DNA of 64,000 nucleotides from Streptomyces halstedii (GTDB lineage: Bacteria; Actinomycetota; Actinomycetes; Streptomycetales; Streptomycetaceae): positions 434,001 through 498,000 of the forward strand of contig JOAZ01000017.1 in assembly GCA_000720535.1 (NCBI GenBank). Reading direction: 5' to 3'. How positions within the stretch are numbered: the stretch's first letter is position 1; each line of letters starts with the position of its first letter. Positions 9,961 to 18,883 of this stretch are shown piece by piece. A model generated the notes under the pieces. That model made no database searches. It saw nothing but the letters and a program-made list of their open reading frames with translations, and was not told the origin of the DNA. Made by a program: the position numbers and the translations under genes.

Positions 9961-12462
9961 ATGGACCCGACCAACCGGGAACCGGACGAATACGGTCGCG
10001 GCCGCGCCGCCGATGACGCCGCGCGGCCCCGGCAGTCCCGGGACCCGCTGACGCCCGACTTCGGGCTCCAGACACCGCAGCGGTCCCGTACGGCACGGCT
10101 GATCACCGGTGACTTCCTGCTCACCGTCAACCCGGTCGACGGCAGCGAGATCGAACTCCGCCCGCCCGGGGAGCGGCCCGCGGCGCCCGTGCGTCGCACC
10201 GCCGCGGAGCGGGCCGAGCGCGAGCGCGCCACCGCCCCGCCGGTCCCGCCAGGGCCTCCCGGCCCACTCCTGCCCCTGCTGGAACGCCAGGAGGAGCGCG
10301 AGCGGCTGGTACGGTTGCTGGCGCGCGGCCGCTCCGTGCGGCTCACCGGACCCGCCGGTTCCGGCCGCACCGCCCTGCTGAACGCCGTCGCCGCCGACTG
10401 CGCGGACCTGGCCCCCGACGGCGTCGTACGGCTCTCCGGCCTCCGGCGCACCGCCGCGGAGCTGATGTACGAACTCTTCGAGGCCGTCCACCGCTCCCCG
10501 CTCCACCGCCCCGGCCGCGAGGAGCTGGAGGCGCTCGTCCGGGGCATCGGCGCCGTCGTCGTCGTGGACGACCTGGAGCTGGGCGGCGCCGCGCTGGAGG
10601 AACTCCTCGACGTCACGCCCGAATGCGCCTTCCTGTTCGGCGCGACCCCCGACGTGACCGCGCCCACCGCCGACTCGAACGTGGAGGAGGTCTTCCTCGC
10701 CGGTCTCGGCCGCGGTTCCTCGATCGAACTGCTGGAACACGTCGTGGAACGCCCCCTCACCGACGAGGAGGCCAACTGGGCGGGCGACCTCTGGTTCGAG
10801 TCCGAAGGGCTGCCGCTGCGCTTCGTGCAGGCCGGTGCCCTGCTGCGTCAGCGGGACCGGCTGCGCACCGACCCCGAGGCCTTCGACGGTTACGACGACG
10901 GCGACCCGGACGACCGGCCCTTCGGCCGGCCCGTGCCGGCGGACGTCCCCCTGCCGAGTCTCGGCGAGGGCGCGGCCCCGGCGGCGCTGCTCGGCTCGCG
11001 GATGAGCGAGGCGGCCCGTGACACCCTGCGGTTCGCCGTCGCGCTCGGCGGCGAGGTGCCGCACCAGGCCCATCTGCCGGCCCTGGTCGGGGACACCCAC
11101 GCCGACGCGGCCCTGGGGGAGCTGTTCGTCTGCGGGCTGCTCTCCCCGGCGGGCCCCCGCTACCGGCTGGCGGCCGGTGTCCTGGCCCAGCTGGAGGCGA
11201 GCGGGTACGCCGAGGAGGCGGACACCTTCGCCCGTAACGCCGCCCAGCACTACGCCTGGTGGGCGGGGCACCCGTCCGTCAGCCCCGAGCGTGCCGCCGC
11301 CGAGGCGGACGCCGTCCTCGCCTCGCTGGCGCCGCTGGTGCCCGCCGACCACGCGGGGGCGGCCAGCGCGGCCGTCCTGCTGGCCCGCAGCGCCGCCCCG
11401 GCCTTCGCGGCGGGGATGCGGTGGGGGGCCTGGGAGAAGGCGCTCAGGGCCGGCCTGGAGGCGGCCCGGATCGCCGGTGAGGTCGCGGAGGAGGCCTACT
11501 TCCACCACGAGTTGGGCGTCCTCGCGCTGTGCACCGGGAACCTCGACCGGGCCCGGGCCGAGCTGGAGGCGTCCGTCGGCATGCGCGGCGCGCTCGCCGA
11601 CAAGCCCGGGGCGGTGGCCGGACGCCGGGCGCTGGCCCTGGTCGCGGACCGCTCCGGTGGACTCGCGGCGCCGAGCGGCCGCACCCCGGCCGGTGAAGAG
11701 GTACCGGGCGCCCGCCACGAGGAGTCGCTCTCGCCGTCCGGCGTACCGGGGACCCCGGTCGCGGGGCCCGTGTTCGCACGGCAGGCGGAGGAGCCGCCGA
11801 CACTGATCGCGCCCCGGATCCCCCCGGCACCGGCCAAGGCCACGCCACCGGCCCGGCTCGGGGTGCTCGGCAGCGCCCGGCGCAACCTGGTCGCGGTCGG
11901 CGCGGGCGCGCTGCTCGCCGCGGTGCTGGGCACGGTGGTGACGCTCGGGGCGACCTCGGACAACGAGGACCCGGAGGGCCAGAACGTCACGACCGAGCAG
12001 TCGGCGGGCGAGGACGACAGCGAGCGGGGCCTCTCCGCGGACGAGCCGGAGGACGCGTCGTCGTCGAAGGACGCCACGTCCCGGTCCGGGGCGTCCTCCC
12101 CGGGCCCCTCGGACAGCGCGAGCCCGTCCGACAGCGGGAGTCCGTCGCCGAGCGCGTCGGAGCCGGGGTCGAGCCCGTCGACGGACGATCCGACGAGCGA
12201 GGGTCCCGGCACCCCTTCGACGTCGGGAGAGCCGTCCTCGACCGGGACGCCGACGAAGTCACCGACCACCACCACGCCGACCACCACGCCGACCGGGCCC
12301 ACGGAGCCGACCCCGCCCGAGACGACGGAGCCGACCCCGTCGGATCCGCCGAGTGAACCGGAGTCCTCGAACTCGGCGAGCGGCCCGGCGGAGTCCGCGA
12401 CGGCGTCCGCGCCGGACGACGCCCCCGCCCCGGACGAGACGTCCGGCACCACCCTCGCCTGA
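9961..12462 (+). CDS. Large membrane-anchored AAA/STAND-like ATPase with Ser/Thr/Pro-rich tail
   Basis: The product has 833 residues. Residues 1-100 are charged and Pro-rich. The nucleotide-binding region starts near 105 with a P-loop GPAGSGRT (130-137). The invariant Lys is Arg here, so ATP hydrolysis may be weak or absent. A Walker B-like VVVVDDLELGG lies near 195. A long Ala-rich helical region follows (about 370-560). One membrane helix (about 641-665) leads to a tail of about 165 residues rich in Ser, Thr, Pro and Asp/Glu, presumably outside the cell and possibly glycosylated. The start is ATG 9961. An in-frame ATG at 9790 exists, but its extension looks non-coding. I do not know the function. 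Position and build suggest a conserved streptomycete signalling or scaffold ATPase. Confidence 0.75.
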   Translation: MDPTNREPDEYGRGRAADDAARPRQSRDPLTPDFGLQTPQRSRTARLITGDFLLTVNPVDGSEIELRPPGERPAAPVRRTAAERAERERATAPPVPPGPPGPLLPLLERQEERERLVRLLARGRSVRLTGPAGSGRTALLNAVAADCADLAPDGVVRLSGLRRTAAELMYELFEAVHRSPLHRPGREELEALVRGIGAVVVVDDLELGGAALEELLDVTPECAFLFGATPDVTAPTADSNVEEVFLAGLGRGSSIELLEHVVERPLTDEEANWAGDLWFESEGLPLRFVQAGALLRQRDRLRTDPEAFDGYDDGDPDDRPFGRPVPADVPLPSLGEGAAPAALLGSRMSEAARDTLRFAVALGGEVPHQAHLPALVGDTHADAALGELFVCGLLSPAGPRYRLAAGVLAQLEASGYAEEADTFARNAAQHYAWWAGHPSVSPERAAAEADAVLASLAPLVPADHAGAASAAVLLARSAAPAFAAGMRWGAWEKALRAGLEAARIAGEVAEEAYFHHELGVLALCTGNLDRARAELEASVGMRGALADKPGAVAGRRALALVADRSGGLAAPSGRTPAGEEVPGARHEESLSPSGVPGTPVAGPVFARQAEEPPTLIAPRIPPAPAKATPPARLGVLGSARRNLVAVGAGALLAAVLGTVVTLGATSDNEDPEGQNVTTEQSAGEDDSERGLSADEPEDASSSKDATSRSGASSPGPSDSASPSDSGSPSPSASEPGSSPSTDDPTSEGPGTPSTSGEPSSTGTPTKSPTTTTPTTTPTGPTEPTPPETTEPTPSDPPSEPESSNSASGPAESATASAPDDAPAPDETSGTTLA

Positions 12463-12469
12463 ACCCCAC

Positions 12470-12499
12470 GCGGCCCGGCCGGACCACCGGCCGGGCCGC
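12470..12499 (+). terminator. Hairpin terminator after the membrane ATPase gene
   Basis: The perfect 13-bp arms 12470-12482 and 12487-12499 (GCGGCCCGGCCGG and complement) pair with an ACCA loop, 7 bases after the stop codon. Confidence 0.88.
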
Positions 12500-12810
12500 A
12501 GGGGCGCGTGGACGGGCCACGGGCTCGTACGAGGGGGAACCCGGCCGCACCAGACGGGCTCGGGCTGCTGCCAGGCGTGGGCAAGGCGCCCGCACGAGGT
12601 GTCTCCTGCCCTGACGAGGACGCGGGGTCTCCTTGGCCGTCCGCGGGCTCTCCGGCCCGTACGCGGCCGTGCAGCCGCCGCCAGGGCCGTACCGGGTCCG
12701 CGTGCCGGCGGCGTACCCGCCCGTCCGTGTCCGGCGGCGTACCGCCCCGTCCGGAGGCCGGGCGGGACCGCGTCGTCCAGGGGCCGGGGAAACCCCCGGG
12801 CGTCAGGGCG
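12500..12810. other. Intergenic stretch, no gene seen
   Basis: About 310 very GC-rich bases lie between two convergent genes. Short G/C-rich direct repeats (GGCGGCGTAC twice near 12690-12745) are present. The open frames here show no domain, no ribosome binding site and no codon pattern like the neighbours. Confidence 0.6.
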
Positions 12811-13482
12811 TCAGAACAGCCGCAGCTTGTCGTCCTCGATGCCGCGCATCGCGTCGTAGTCCAGGACCAGGCACCCGATCCCGCGGTCCGTCGCCAGCAC
12901 ACGGGCCTGCGGCTTGATCTCCTGGGCCGCGAACACGCCCCGCACCGGCGCCAGATGGGGATCGCGGTTCAGCAGCTCCAGATAGCGGGTCAGCTGCTCC
13001 ACACCGTCGATGTCGCCGCGCCGCTTCAGCTCGACGGCCACCGTCGCACCGTCCGCGTCCCGGCACAGGATGTCCACCGGACCGATCGCCGTGGGGTACT
13101 CGCGGCGGATCAGGGTGTAGCCCTCGCCGATCGTCTCGATGCGGTCGGCCAGCAGTTCCTGGAGGTGCGCCTCCACCCCGTCCTTGATGAGCCCCGGGTC
13201 CACGCCCAGCTCATGGGACGAGTCATGAAGGACTTCCTCCATGGTGATGATCAGTTTTTCGCCCGCCTTGTTCACCACGGTCCAGATGCCTTCGTCGGCG
13301 TCGGCGCCCTCCTTCAGGGTGCACGGCGGCGACATCCAGTTGAGCGGTTTGTACGCCCGGTCGTCGGCGTGGATCGAGACGCTGCCGTCCGCCTTCACCA
13401 GGATCAGGCGGGGCGCGGAGGGCAGATGGGCGGTGAGCCGGCCCGCGTAGTCGACGGAGCAACGGGCGATGACGAGACGCAT
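12811..13482 (-). CDS. nucS: Mismatch-specific endonuclease NucS/EndoMS
   Basis: The product has 223 residues. The N-terminal domain (1-110) is the DNA-binding/dimerisation part. The C-terminal nuclease domain has the catalytic set Asp137 (GPVDILCRD), Glu151 and Lys153 (AVELKRRG), and a QLTRYL motif. It cleaves both strands at G-T, G-G and T-T mismatches and provides mismatch repair in actinobacteria, which lack MutS/MutL. The start is ATG 13482. Longer upstream frames add unsupported sequence. It is divergent from the conserved 130-residue protein at 13746. Confidence 0.93.
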   Translation of the reverse strand: MRLVIARCSVDYAGRLTAHLPSAPRLILVKADGSVSIHADDRAYKPLNWMSPPCTLKEGADADEGIWTVVNKAGEKLIITMEEVLHDSSHELGVDPGLIKDGVEAHLQELLADRIETIGEGYTLIRREYPTAIGPVDILCRDADGATVAVELKRRGDIDGVEQLTRYLELLNRDPHLAPVRGVFAAQEIKPQARVLATDRGIGCLVLDYDAMRGIEDDKLRLF

Positions 13483-13745
13483 GGTCGGCAACGCTACTCG
13501 ACAACCGCCGTTCCACGCGATTTCCGTACCCTCCGTCTCGTACACCTCTTGACGGCCGCCGCTCTGGCTTGCCCCTCTTTGCGACCGTTCGTTATTGGCC
13601 GGTTGTGTTCCCAATCTCCTGGTGCGGCCCGGACTGCGCGCTTACCGTGGAAGCAGGAGGTCGCCGCCTGTGTACGCAGCGTCGCCGTCCTCCTGCCCTG
13701 CCCGTAAGGCCCCGGCCGTCTGTCGGGGTCGCGAGAGGAGAACCC

Positions 13746-14138
13746 ATGTCGCTCGACGTCTCACCGGCCCTCTTGGAACAGGCCGAGCGAGGCGAGGTCG
13801 ACGAAGCCGACTTCGTCGACTGCGTCCGGACCTCCCTGCCCTTTGCGTGGGAGATGATCAGCTCCCTGGTGGCCCAGCTGAAGGTGGACGGCGGAGAGTT
13901 CGCCGACAACCAGACGCCGCCGCCGGACGAGCAGGCACGTGGCCAGCTGCTGCGTGCGCTCGCGAGTGATGCCATACGCGGCGCCCTGCAGCGGCACTTC
14001 GGAGTGCGCCTGGCATTCCAGAACTGCCACCGCGTCGCGGTGTTCCCGCTGGACGCCTCGGTCGACGAGCGGCTCGCCAAATTCACCTCGGTGAGGGGCC
14101 AGCTGCTCAACCAGTCGCCCGAACTACGGGACTGCTGA
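13746..14138 (+). CDS. Conserved streptomycete protein of 130 residues (SCO5389-like)
   Basis: The start is ATG 13746, with GAGAGGAG about 6 bases upstream. The product is soluble with no membrane segment. Its features are an acidic N-terminus (EQAERGEVDEADFVDCVRTSLP) and a basic C-terminal half with a short Cys/His region (FQNCHRVAVFPLD). I recall it as a family named after S. coelicolor SCO5389, of unknown function. The upstream 263 bases shared with nucS hold the divergent promoters, but no box stands out. Confidence 0.78.
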   Translation: MSLDVSPALLEQAERGEVDEADFVDCVRTSLPFAWEMISSLVAQLKVDGGEFADNQTPPPDEQARGQLLRALASDAIRGALQRHFGVRLAFQNCHRVAVFPLDASVDERLAKFTSVRGQLLNQSPELRDC

Positions 14139-14201
14139 ACACCTCTGCTGCCGCTTCGGGCCGCGGGAGGTGCAACTGGCTCCGGGGCGGCAGCTCCCGT
14201 A

Positions 14202-14261
14202 CCACCGCACCACCAGGGCGACGCACACGATCCACCGCACCACCAGGGCGACGCACACGAT
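14202..14261. repeat. Exact 30-bp tandem repeat, two copies plus partial third
   Basis: Two identical 30-base units (14202-14231 and 14232-14261) begin CCACCGCACCACCAGGGCGA, followed by a degenerate partial unit to about 14279. They lie between the SCO5389-like gene and the stop of the convergent oxidoreductase gene, so they are non-coding. Confidence 0.9.
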
Positions 14262-14290
14262 CAGCAGGGCGACACACCCGCGCGGACCGA

Positions 14291-15322
14291 TCAGCTCAGC
14301 AGGGGAAGCACGTCCGCGCCCAGCCGCCGCACGTTCTCCTCCGTCGCGGCGAGGTCGCCCGAGCCCTCCACCAGAAGTGCGAAGCGGGTGATGCCCGTCC
14401 GCTCGGCCGTGGCCGCGAGCCGGTCGGCGGCGAGCCGGGGCGGGCCCACCGGATGCAGGCCGCACAGATACTCCGTGTACGTGACGGGGTCGCGCATCAC
14501 CCGGTGCCGGCCGTCGACCGTGACATGGGCGTCCAGGCCCTGCCGCAACCAGCCCGGCATGGCCTTCACCAGGGTCTCCACGGCGTCCTCGGTACGGTCG
14601 GCCACCTGGGCCACCCCCGCGGACACATGTGCGACGCCTTCCACGACGTCCGCCGGCTGGCCCGCCTCGCGGGCGGCCGACCGCCACAGAGCCGCCATGC
14701 CGGCCTTCTCCTCGTCGGCGCAGTGCATGCCGAGGAGCATCGGCAAACCCTTTTCAGCGGCGAGTTTCACGCTTTTTGGCGAGGTGCAGGCGACGACCAC
14801 CTCGGGGCCCGGCGGACCGTCGCCGAGGAGTTCGTCGGCCCGGGGGACCACCGCCACCTCGCGGAAGCCGAACCGCTTCCCGCGTCCGGCGACCCGGGGG
14901 TGGCGCAGCCAGTCCAGCAGCAGCTCCAGCGACTCCGGGAACCCCTGCTCGTACGCGTCGAGACCGCACTGGAACACCTCCAGGTCGACCCAGGGCCCAC
15001 CGCGCCCCACCCCGAGGGTGAAGCGCCCGCCGCTGGTCAGGTGCAGCAGGGCCGCCTGCTCCCCGAGGGCGACCGGATGCTGGGTGGGCAGCACGCTCAC
15101 CGCCGTGCCCACCCGGATTCTGCGGGTGCGGCCGAGCAGCAGCCCGGCCAGGGTCACCGCGGACGGGCACACCCCGTACGGCACGAAGTGGTGCTCGGCC
15201 AGCCAGACCGAATCGAGACCGGACTCCTCCGCCACCTCCGCGGACCGGACGGCCCGGTGCAGGGCCTCGCCCTGTCCCTGGCCGGGAAACTGTGCTGCCA
15301 GTACGAACGTTCCCACGCGCAT
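14291..15322 (-). CDS. LLM-class flavin-dependent oxidoreductase (luciferase-like)
   Basis: The 343-residue product has a TIM-barrel luciferase-like fold. Typical features are GLDSVWLAEHHF near residue 35, the IRVGTAVSVLP strand, and the HPVALGEQAALLHLTSGGRFTLGVGRG flavin/phosphate region near 80-110. It uses reduced FMN or F420. The substrate is not predictable. The start ATG 15322 follows GGAGGTAA. The gene stands alone on the minus strand, with 209 bases of non-coding sequence before the next gene. It could be an F420-dependent enzyme, since actinobacteria have many, but no F420 motif is certain. Confidence 0.88.
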   Translation of the reverse strand: MRVGTFVLAAQFPGQGQGEALHRAVRSAEVAEESGLDSVWLAEHHFVPYGVCPSAVTLAGLLLGRTRRIRVGTAVSVLPTQHPVALGEQAALLHLTSGGRFTLGVGRGGPWVDLEVFQCGLDAYEQGFPESLELLLDWLRHPRVAGRGKRFGFREVAVVPRADELLGDGPPGPEVVVACTSPKSVKLAAEKGLPMLLGMHCADEEKAGMAALWRSAAREAGQPADVVEGVAHVSAGVAQVADRTEDAVETLVKAMPGWLRQGLDAHVTVDGRHRVMRDPVTYTEYLCGLHPVGPPRLAADRLAATAERTGITRFALLVEGSGDLAATEENVRRLGADVLPLLS

Positions 15323-15531
15323 CGCCTGTTACCTCCTTGCGGCCGACGCGGCTCCCCCCTACCGGCAACAACGTCTGACACGTGCCAAAGGCACGGTCCA
15401 CCGCGAAGTTGTTGCGATTTTCCGGTAACCCACACGTCACTGGCGTGCCCTGGAGTCACAGGCACACCGGAGGACGGCGTGGATGGCTCTAGGCTTGACG
15501 GACCTGCCCGTACCACCCTGTGAGGTGTTCC

Positions 15532-15861
15532 GTGTCCCCGCGCCGCAACCGCCCCCGAGGCGGCGAGAGTCCCACCGGCAACGCACGCGAGGCGGCCGAG
15601 CGGTACGGCGGGGGCGGGCTCAGCGAGAGCTGGCAGGGCGAGGAATGGTCGGTGCGGCCGGTGAGCGGGGCGAGCGCGGTGGGCAAGCGCTACCGCTGCC
15701 CCGGCTGCGACCAGGAGATCCCTTCCGGTGTCCCGCACCTGGTCGCCTGGCCGGAGTACGGGGGCGTCGACGACCGCAGGCACTGGCACAAGGCCTGCTG
15801 GAACGCGAAGGACCGCCGCACCACGAAGGTGCAGCGGTCCAGGAACGCACCGCGCTACTGA
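15532..15861 (+). CDS. Small conserved protein with CxxC and HxxxC zinc-finger-like motif
   Basis: The product has 109 residues. A basic N-terminus (SPRRNRPRGGESPTG) precedes RYRCPGCDQEIPSGVPHLVAWP and RRHWHKACW. C-x2-C plus H-x3-C could bind zinc. Members of this group are often labelled 'ATP/GTP-binding protein', but I see no P-loop, so that label is unsupported. I chose GTG 15532 because GAGGTG lies just upstream. GTG 15520 is the alternative. Its function is unknown. Confidence 0.7.
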   Translation: MSPRRNRPRGGESPTGNAREAAERYGGGGLSESWQGEEWSVRPVSGASAVGKRYRCPGCDQEIPSGVPHLVAWPEYGGVDDRRHWHKACWNAKDRRTTKVQRSRNAPRY

Positions 15862-15932
15862 GCGCCGGCGCGCCGCGCCAGGGAGCCGACGCCCCCGGAA
15901 CGCGCCGCGCCAGGGAGGCGGTGACGGGTCCC

Positions 15933-16799
15933 TCAGACGTCCCGCCGGTCCAGTGAGAAGAACGCCCCGCACATCGCCACGGCGGTCACACCGGCGATGA
16001 TGGCCACCGACTCCCAGCCGGACGGCCCCGGCAAGGTCATCGCCGTGTCGTACAGCGCGGCGAGCTGGCTCGGGATCGAGTACTCGAACAACGCCTGCCG
16101 CACCGAGGTGAGCGTCGGCGTGAACATGAACATCGCCATCACCAGGGGCAGCAGGACCACGGCGATCATGATCGTGATCGCCCCCGCCGAGTGCTGGACG
16201 ATCGTGCCGAGGGCCATCGACAGGAGCCCGAGCAACGCGACGTAGAGCCCCACCCCGACGGTGACGCGCAGCCACTCGCCACCGCTGGGGGATTCGGCGT
16301 CCAGGATCGCGGTCTGGAGCACCCCGACGATCCCGGCCGTCACGGTGGTGACGGTGAAGGAGAGCAGGAAGAAGACGATCGACTTCGCGATCAGCACCCG
16401 GCCACGGCCGGGGCAGGCCGCCAGCGTCGTGCGGATCAGCCCGGTGCTGTACTCGGAGGCCATGGTCAGCACGCCGAGGGTGATCACGCAGATCGAACCG
16501 AGCAGCACCCCGAAGAAGCCGAGGCTGAGCACCGGCTCACCCCCCAGGTCGGACTCCGCGACGCGCAGGGTGACGGCCGTGAGCAGACCGACGCCCAGGA
16601 GCAGCAGGACCATCACGCCCAGCGTCCACATCGTGGAGCGCACCGAGCGGATCTTGGTCCACTCCGCGGCGACGGCGTCGCCGAGTCCGGGGGTCCGGAC
16701 CGGGACCGCCGGGACGGGTTCCCCGGTCGGCACGGAGGCCGGGGAGCCCGAGGCCGGGGCGGGGTACGGGGGAGACGGCGGGGTCGCCGGTGTCGTCAT
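15933..16799 (-). CDS. ABC-2 type permease (first module)
   Basis: The 288-residue protein has a Pro-rich cytoplasmic N-terminus (about 40 residues) and then six membrane segments. It shares AEWTKIRSVRSTMWTL, SEYSTGLIRTTLAACPGRGRVLIAKS and the overall plan with the permease at 18095, so the two are paralogs. The start ATG 16799 overlaps the stop of the upstream ATPase gene (ATGA, 16796-16799). Together they form an ABC transporter of unknown substrate. The 71 bases downstream contain a 16-base direct repeat (GCGCCGCGCCAGGGAG) but no clear terminator. Confidence 0.87.
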   Translation of the reverse strand: MTTPATPPSPPYPAPASGSPASVPTGEPVPAVPVRTPGLGDAVAAEWTKIRSVRSTMWTLGVMVLLLLGVGLLTAVTLRVAESDLGGEPVLSLGFFGVLLGSICVITLGVLTMASEYSTGLIRTTLAACPGRGRVLIAKSIVFFLLSFTVTTVTAGIVGVLQTAILDAESPSGGEWLRVTVGVGLYVALLGLLSMALGTIVQHSAGAITIMIAVVLLPLVMAMFMFTPTLTSVRQALFEYSIPSQLAALYDTAMTLPGPSGWESVAIIAGVTAVAMCGAFFSLDRRDV

Positions 16800-17962
16800 C
16801 GGGATTCCTCGCTCGTCTCACGGTCGGCCGGAGCCACGGACGCGGCCCGCGCCACAGGAGCGGCGGGGGCCACGGACGCGGCGGGGGCCACGGGAGCGGC
16901 CGGTGCCCTGGACGGCTCCCGTCCCGGCGGCGGCGGGACGTACCAGCCCCGCTGCGGCACCTCCGGTGGCTCCGGCACGTACTCCGCGAGGTCCGGCAGG
17001 GGTCCGTAGGCCGGCGGCGGGGGCTGGAGCCCCTCCTTGGCGTCCGCCGTCGAGCGGTAGTCCACGGCGCCCTGTGTCATCCGCATGTACGCCTCCTCCA
17101 GCGAGGCCTGGTGCGGCGAGAGCTCCCAGAGCCGGACGTCCGAGGCGTGGGCCAGCTCGCTGATCCGGGGGAGCGGCAGCTCGGTGACCCGCAGCGCCCC
17201 GTCGGGCTCGGGCATGACGCGCCCGCCCGCCTCGGTCAGCGCGGCCGTCAGCTTCTCCCGCTGCTCGGGCGGCTCGGAGGCGACCCGCACCCGGGCGAAG
17301 TCCGCGGAGTTGGCGGAGATGAAGTCCCGCACGCTCATGTCGGACAGCAACCGCCCGCGTCCGATCACGATCAGATGGTCGGCGGTGAGCGCCATCTCGC
17401 TCATCAGGTGGCTGGAGACGAAGACCGTGCGTCCCTCCGCCGCGAGCTGCCTCATGAGGTTGCGCACCCAGTGGATGCCCTCGGGGTCGAGACCGTTGAC
17501 CGGCTCGTCGAAGAGCAGCACCCGGGGGTCCCCCAGCAGCGCCGCCGCGATGCCGAGCCGCTGCCCCATACCGAGCGAGAAGCCCTTGGAGCGCTGCTTG
17601 GCGACCTCCCGCAGGCCGACGACGCCCAGCACCTCGTCCACCCGGGCCGTCGGGATGCCGGCCAGCTGGGCCAGGCTCAGCAGGTGGTTGCGGGCGCTCC
17701 GCCCGCCGTGCACCGCCTTGGCGTCGAGGAGCGCCCCCACCTGCCGCGGCGCGTTGGGAAGGCTGCGGAAGGGGTGGCCGCCGATCGTGACATGGCCCGA
17801 GGTCGGCCGGTCCAGGCCGAGCATCATCCGCATGGTGGTGGACTTGCCCGACCCGTTGGGCCCGAGGAAACCCGTGACGGCCCCCGGCCGCACCTGGAAG
17901 GAGAGGTTCTCCACGGCCGTCTTGGCGCCGTAGCGCTTGGTCAGGCCTACCGCTTCGATCAT
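16796..17962 (-). CDS. ABC transporter ATP-binding protein (first module)
   Basis: The product has 388 residues. Walker A is GPNGSGKSTTM (about 34-44). The signature region GFSLGMGQRLGIA lacks the canonical LSGGQ and has LGMGQ instead, as is usual for this bacitracin/antibiotic-type subfamily. Walker B is LLFDEPVNGLD and the switch region FVSSHLMSEMAL. A Pro/Ala-rich tail of about 80 residues follows the ATPase domain. It is translationally coupled to the permease at 15933. It is closely similar to the ATPase at 18880, so this is a tandem paralogous pair. Confidence 0.9.
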   Translation of the reverse strand: MIEAVGLTKRYGAKTAVENLSFQVRPGAVTGFLGPNGSGKSTTMRMMLGLDRPTSGHVTIGGHPFRSLPNAPRQVGALLDAKAVHGGRSARNHLLSLAQLAGIPTARVDEVLGVVGLREVAKQRSKGFSLGMGQRLGIAAALLGDPRVLLFDEPVNGLDPEGIHWVRNLMRQLAAEGRTVFVSSHLMSEMALTADHLIVIGRGRLLSDMSVRDFISANSADFARVRVASEPPEQREKLTAALTEAGGRVMPEPDGALRVTELPLPRISELAHASDVRLWELSPHQASLEEAYMRMTQGAVDYRSTADAKEGLQPPPPAYGPLPDLAEYVPEPPEVPQRGWYVPPPPGREPSRAPAAPVAPAASVAPAAPVARAASVAPADRETSEESR

Positions 17963-18094
17963 TCTCCCGCCCCTCGACGTGTGCCGTCGGGGCGCGACCT
18001 GGCCGCACGCCCCCTTCAGAGTTAGGAGGATAACCAGGGCGTGACGGTTCCGGCCAAGTCGCCGGGCGGGAGGAACCTCGTATACGGGACGGTC

Positions 18095-18883
18095 TCAGGC
18101 GTCCCGCTTCTTCAGCACGAGGTAGCCGCCGGCCAGGGCGGCGATCACCCAGAGCGCCATGATCCCCAGCCCGCCCCACGGCCCGTACGGGGCCGGGTTG
18201 CTGTTCATCGCGTCGGGGACCACCTGCATGATCTTGGACCCGGCCTGGTCCGGGAAGTAGCGGGCCACGGTCTTGGCGCCCGGCACCGCCGAGAGGATCC
18301 CGGAGACCAGGAAGAAGAACGGCATCAGGATGCCGAGCGACAGCATGGAGCTGCGCAGCATCGTGGCGACCCCCATGGAGAAGACCGCGATCAGGCCCAT
18401 GTAGAGGCCGCCGCCGAAGACCGCGCGCAGCACGTTCTCGGAGCCGATGCCGGTGCGGTGGTCGCCCAGCAGGGCCTGGCTGAGGAAGAACGTCACGAAG
18501 CTGGTGGCGAGCCCGACCAGCAGGGCCAGCACCCCCGCCACCGCGATCTTGCTGAAGAGGAGGGAACCGCGCTGCGGCACGGCCGCCAGCGAGGTGCGGA
18601 TCATGCCGGAGCTGTACTCCGTACCCACCACCAGGACACCGAAGACGACCATGGCCAGCTGGCCCAGGACCATGCCGGAGAAGCCGACGTAGGTGGGGTC
18701 GAAGGTGGCGCGCTCGGCGGCGGGCAGGTCGTCGAACTGGCTGTTCAGCAGGGCGCTGAGCGCCGCGCCCATGGCGACCGTGACGACGAACGCGGCGATC
18801 AGCGTCCAGATGGTCGAGGAGACCGTGCGGATCTTGGTCCATTCCGAGTTCAGGACCGCGGGTACCGCTGCCATCGTCTTCAC
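18095..18883 (-). CDS. ABC-2 type permease (second module)
   Basis: The 262-residue protein has six membrane segments. Motifs are SEWTKIRTVSSTIWTL near the start and GTEYSSGMIRTSLAAVPQRGSLLFSK. GTG 18883 was chosen because it overlaps the ATPase stop as GTGA (18880-18883) and gives the same N-terminal layout as the paralog. An ATG three codons later is the alternative. It ends in LVLKKRDA. The 132 bases between this stop and the next module contain only a short leader with GGAGGAT. Confidence 0.88.
   Translation of the reverse strand: MKTMAAVPAVLNSEWTKIRTVSSTIWTLIAAFVVTVAMGAALSALLNSQFDDLPAAERATFDPTYVGFSGMVLGQLAMVVFGVLVVGTEYSSGMIRTSLAAVPQRGSLLFSKIAVAGVLALLVGLATSFVTFFLSQALLGDHRTGIGSENVLRAVFGGGLYMGLIAVFSMGVATMLRSSMLSLGILMPFFFLVSGILSAVPGAKTVARYFPDQAGSKIMQVVPDAMNSNPAPYGPWGGLGIMALWVIAALAGGYLVLKKRDA

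Noticed and set aside
14124-14687. Hydrophobic repeat peptide (VCVALVVRW units) on the minus strand
   Set aside because: It arises only from translating the 30-bp tandem repeat downstream of the oxidoreductase stop and has no ribosome site.
15532-15861. ATP/GTP-binding protein label for the small Cys/His protein
   Set aside because: No Walker A or other nucleotide-binding motif is visible. The Cys/His pattern is the only supported feature.
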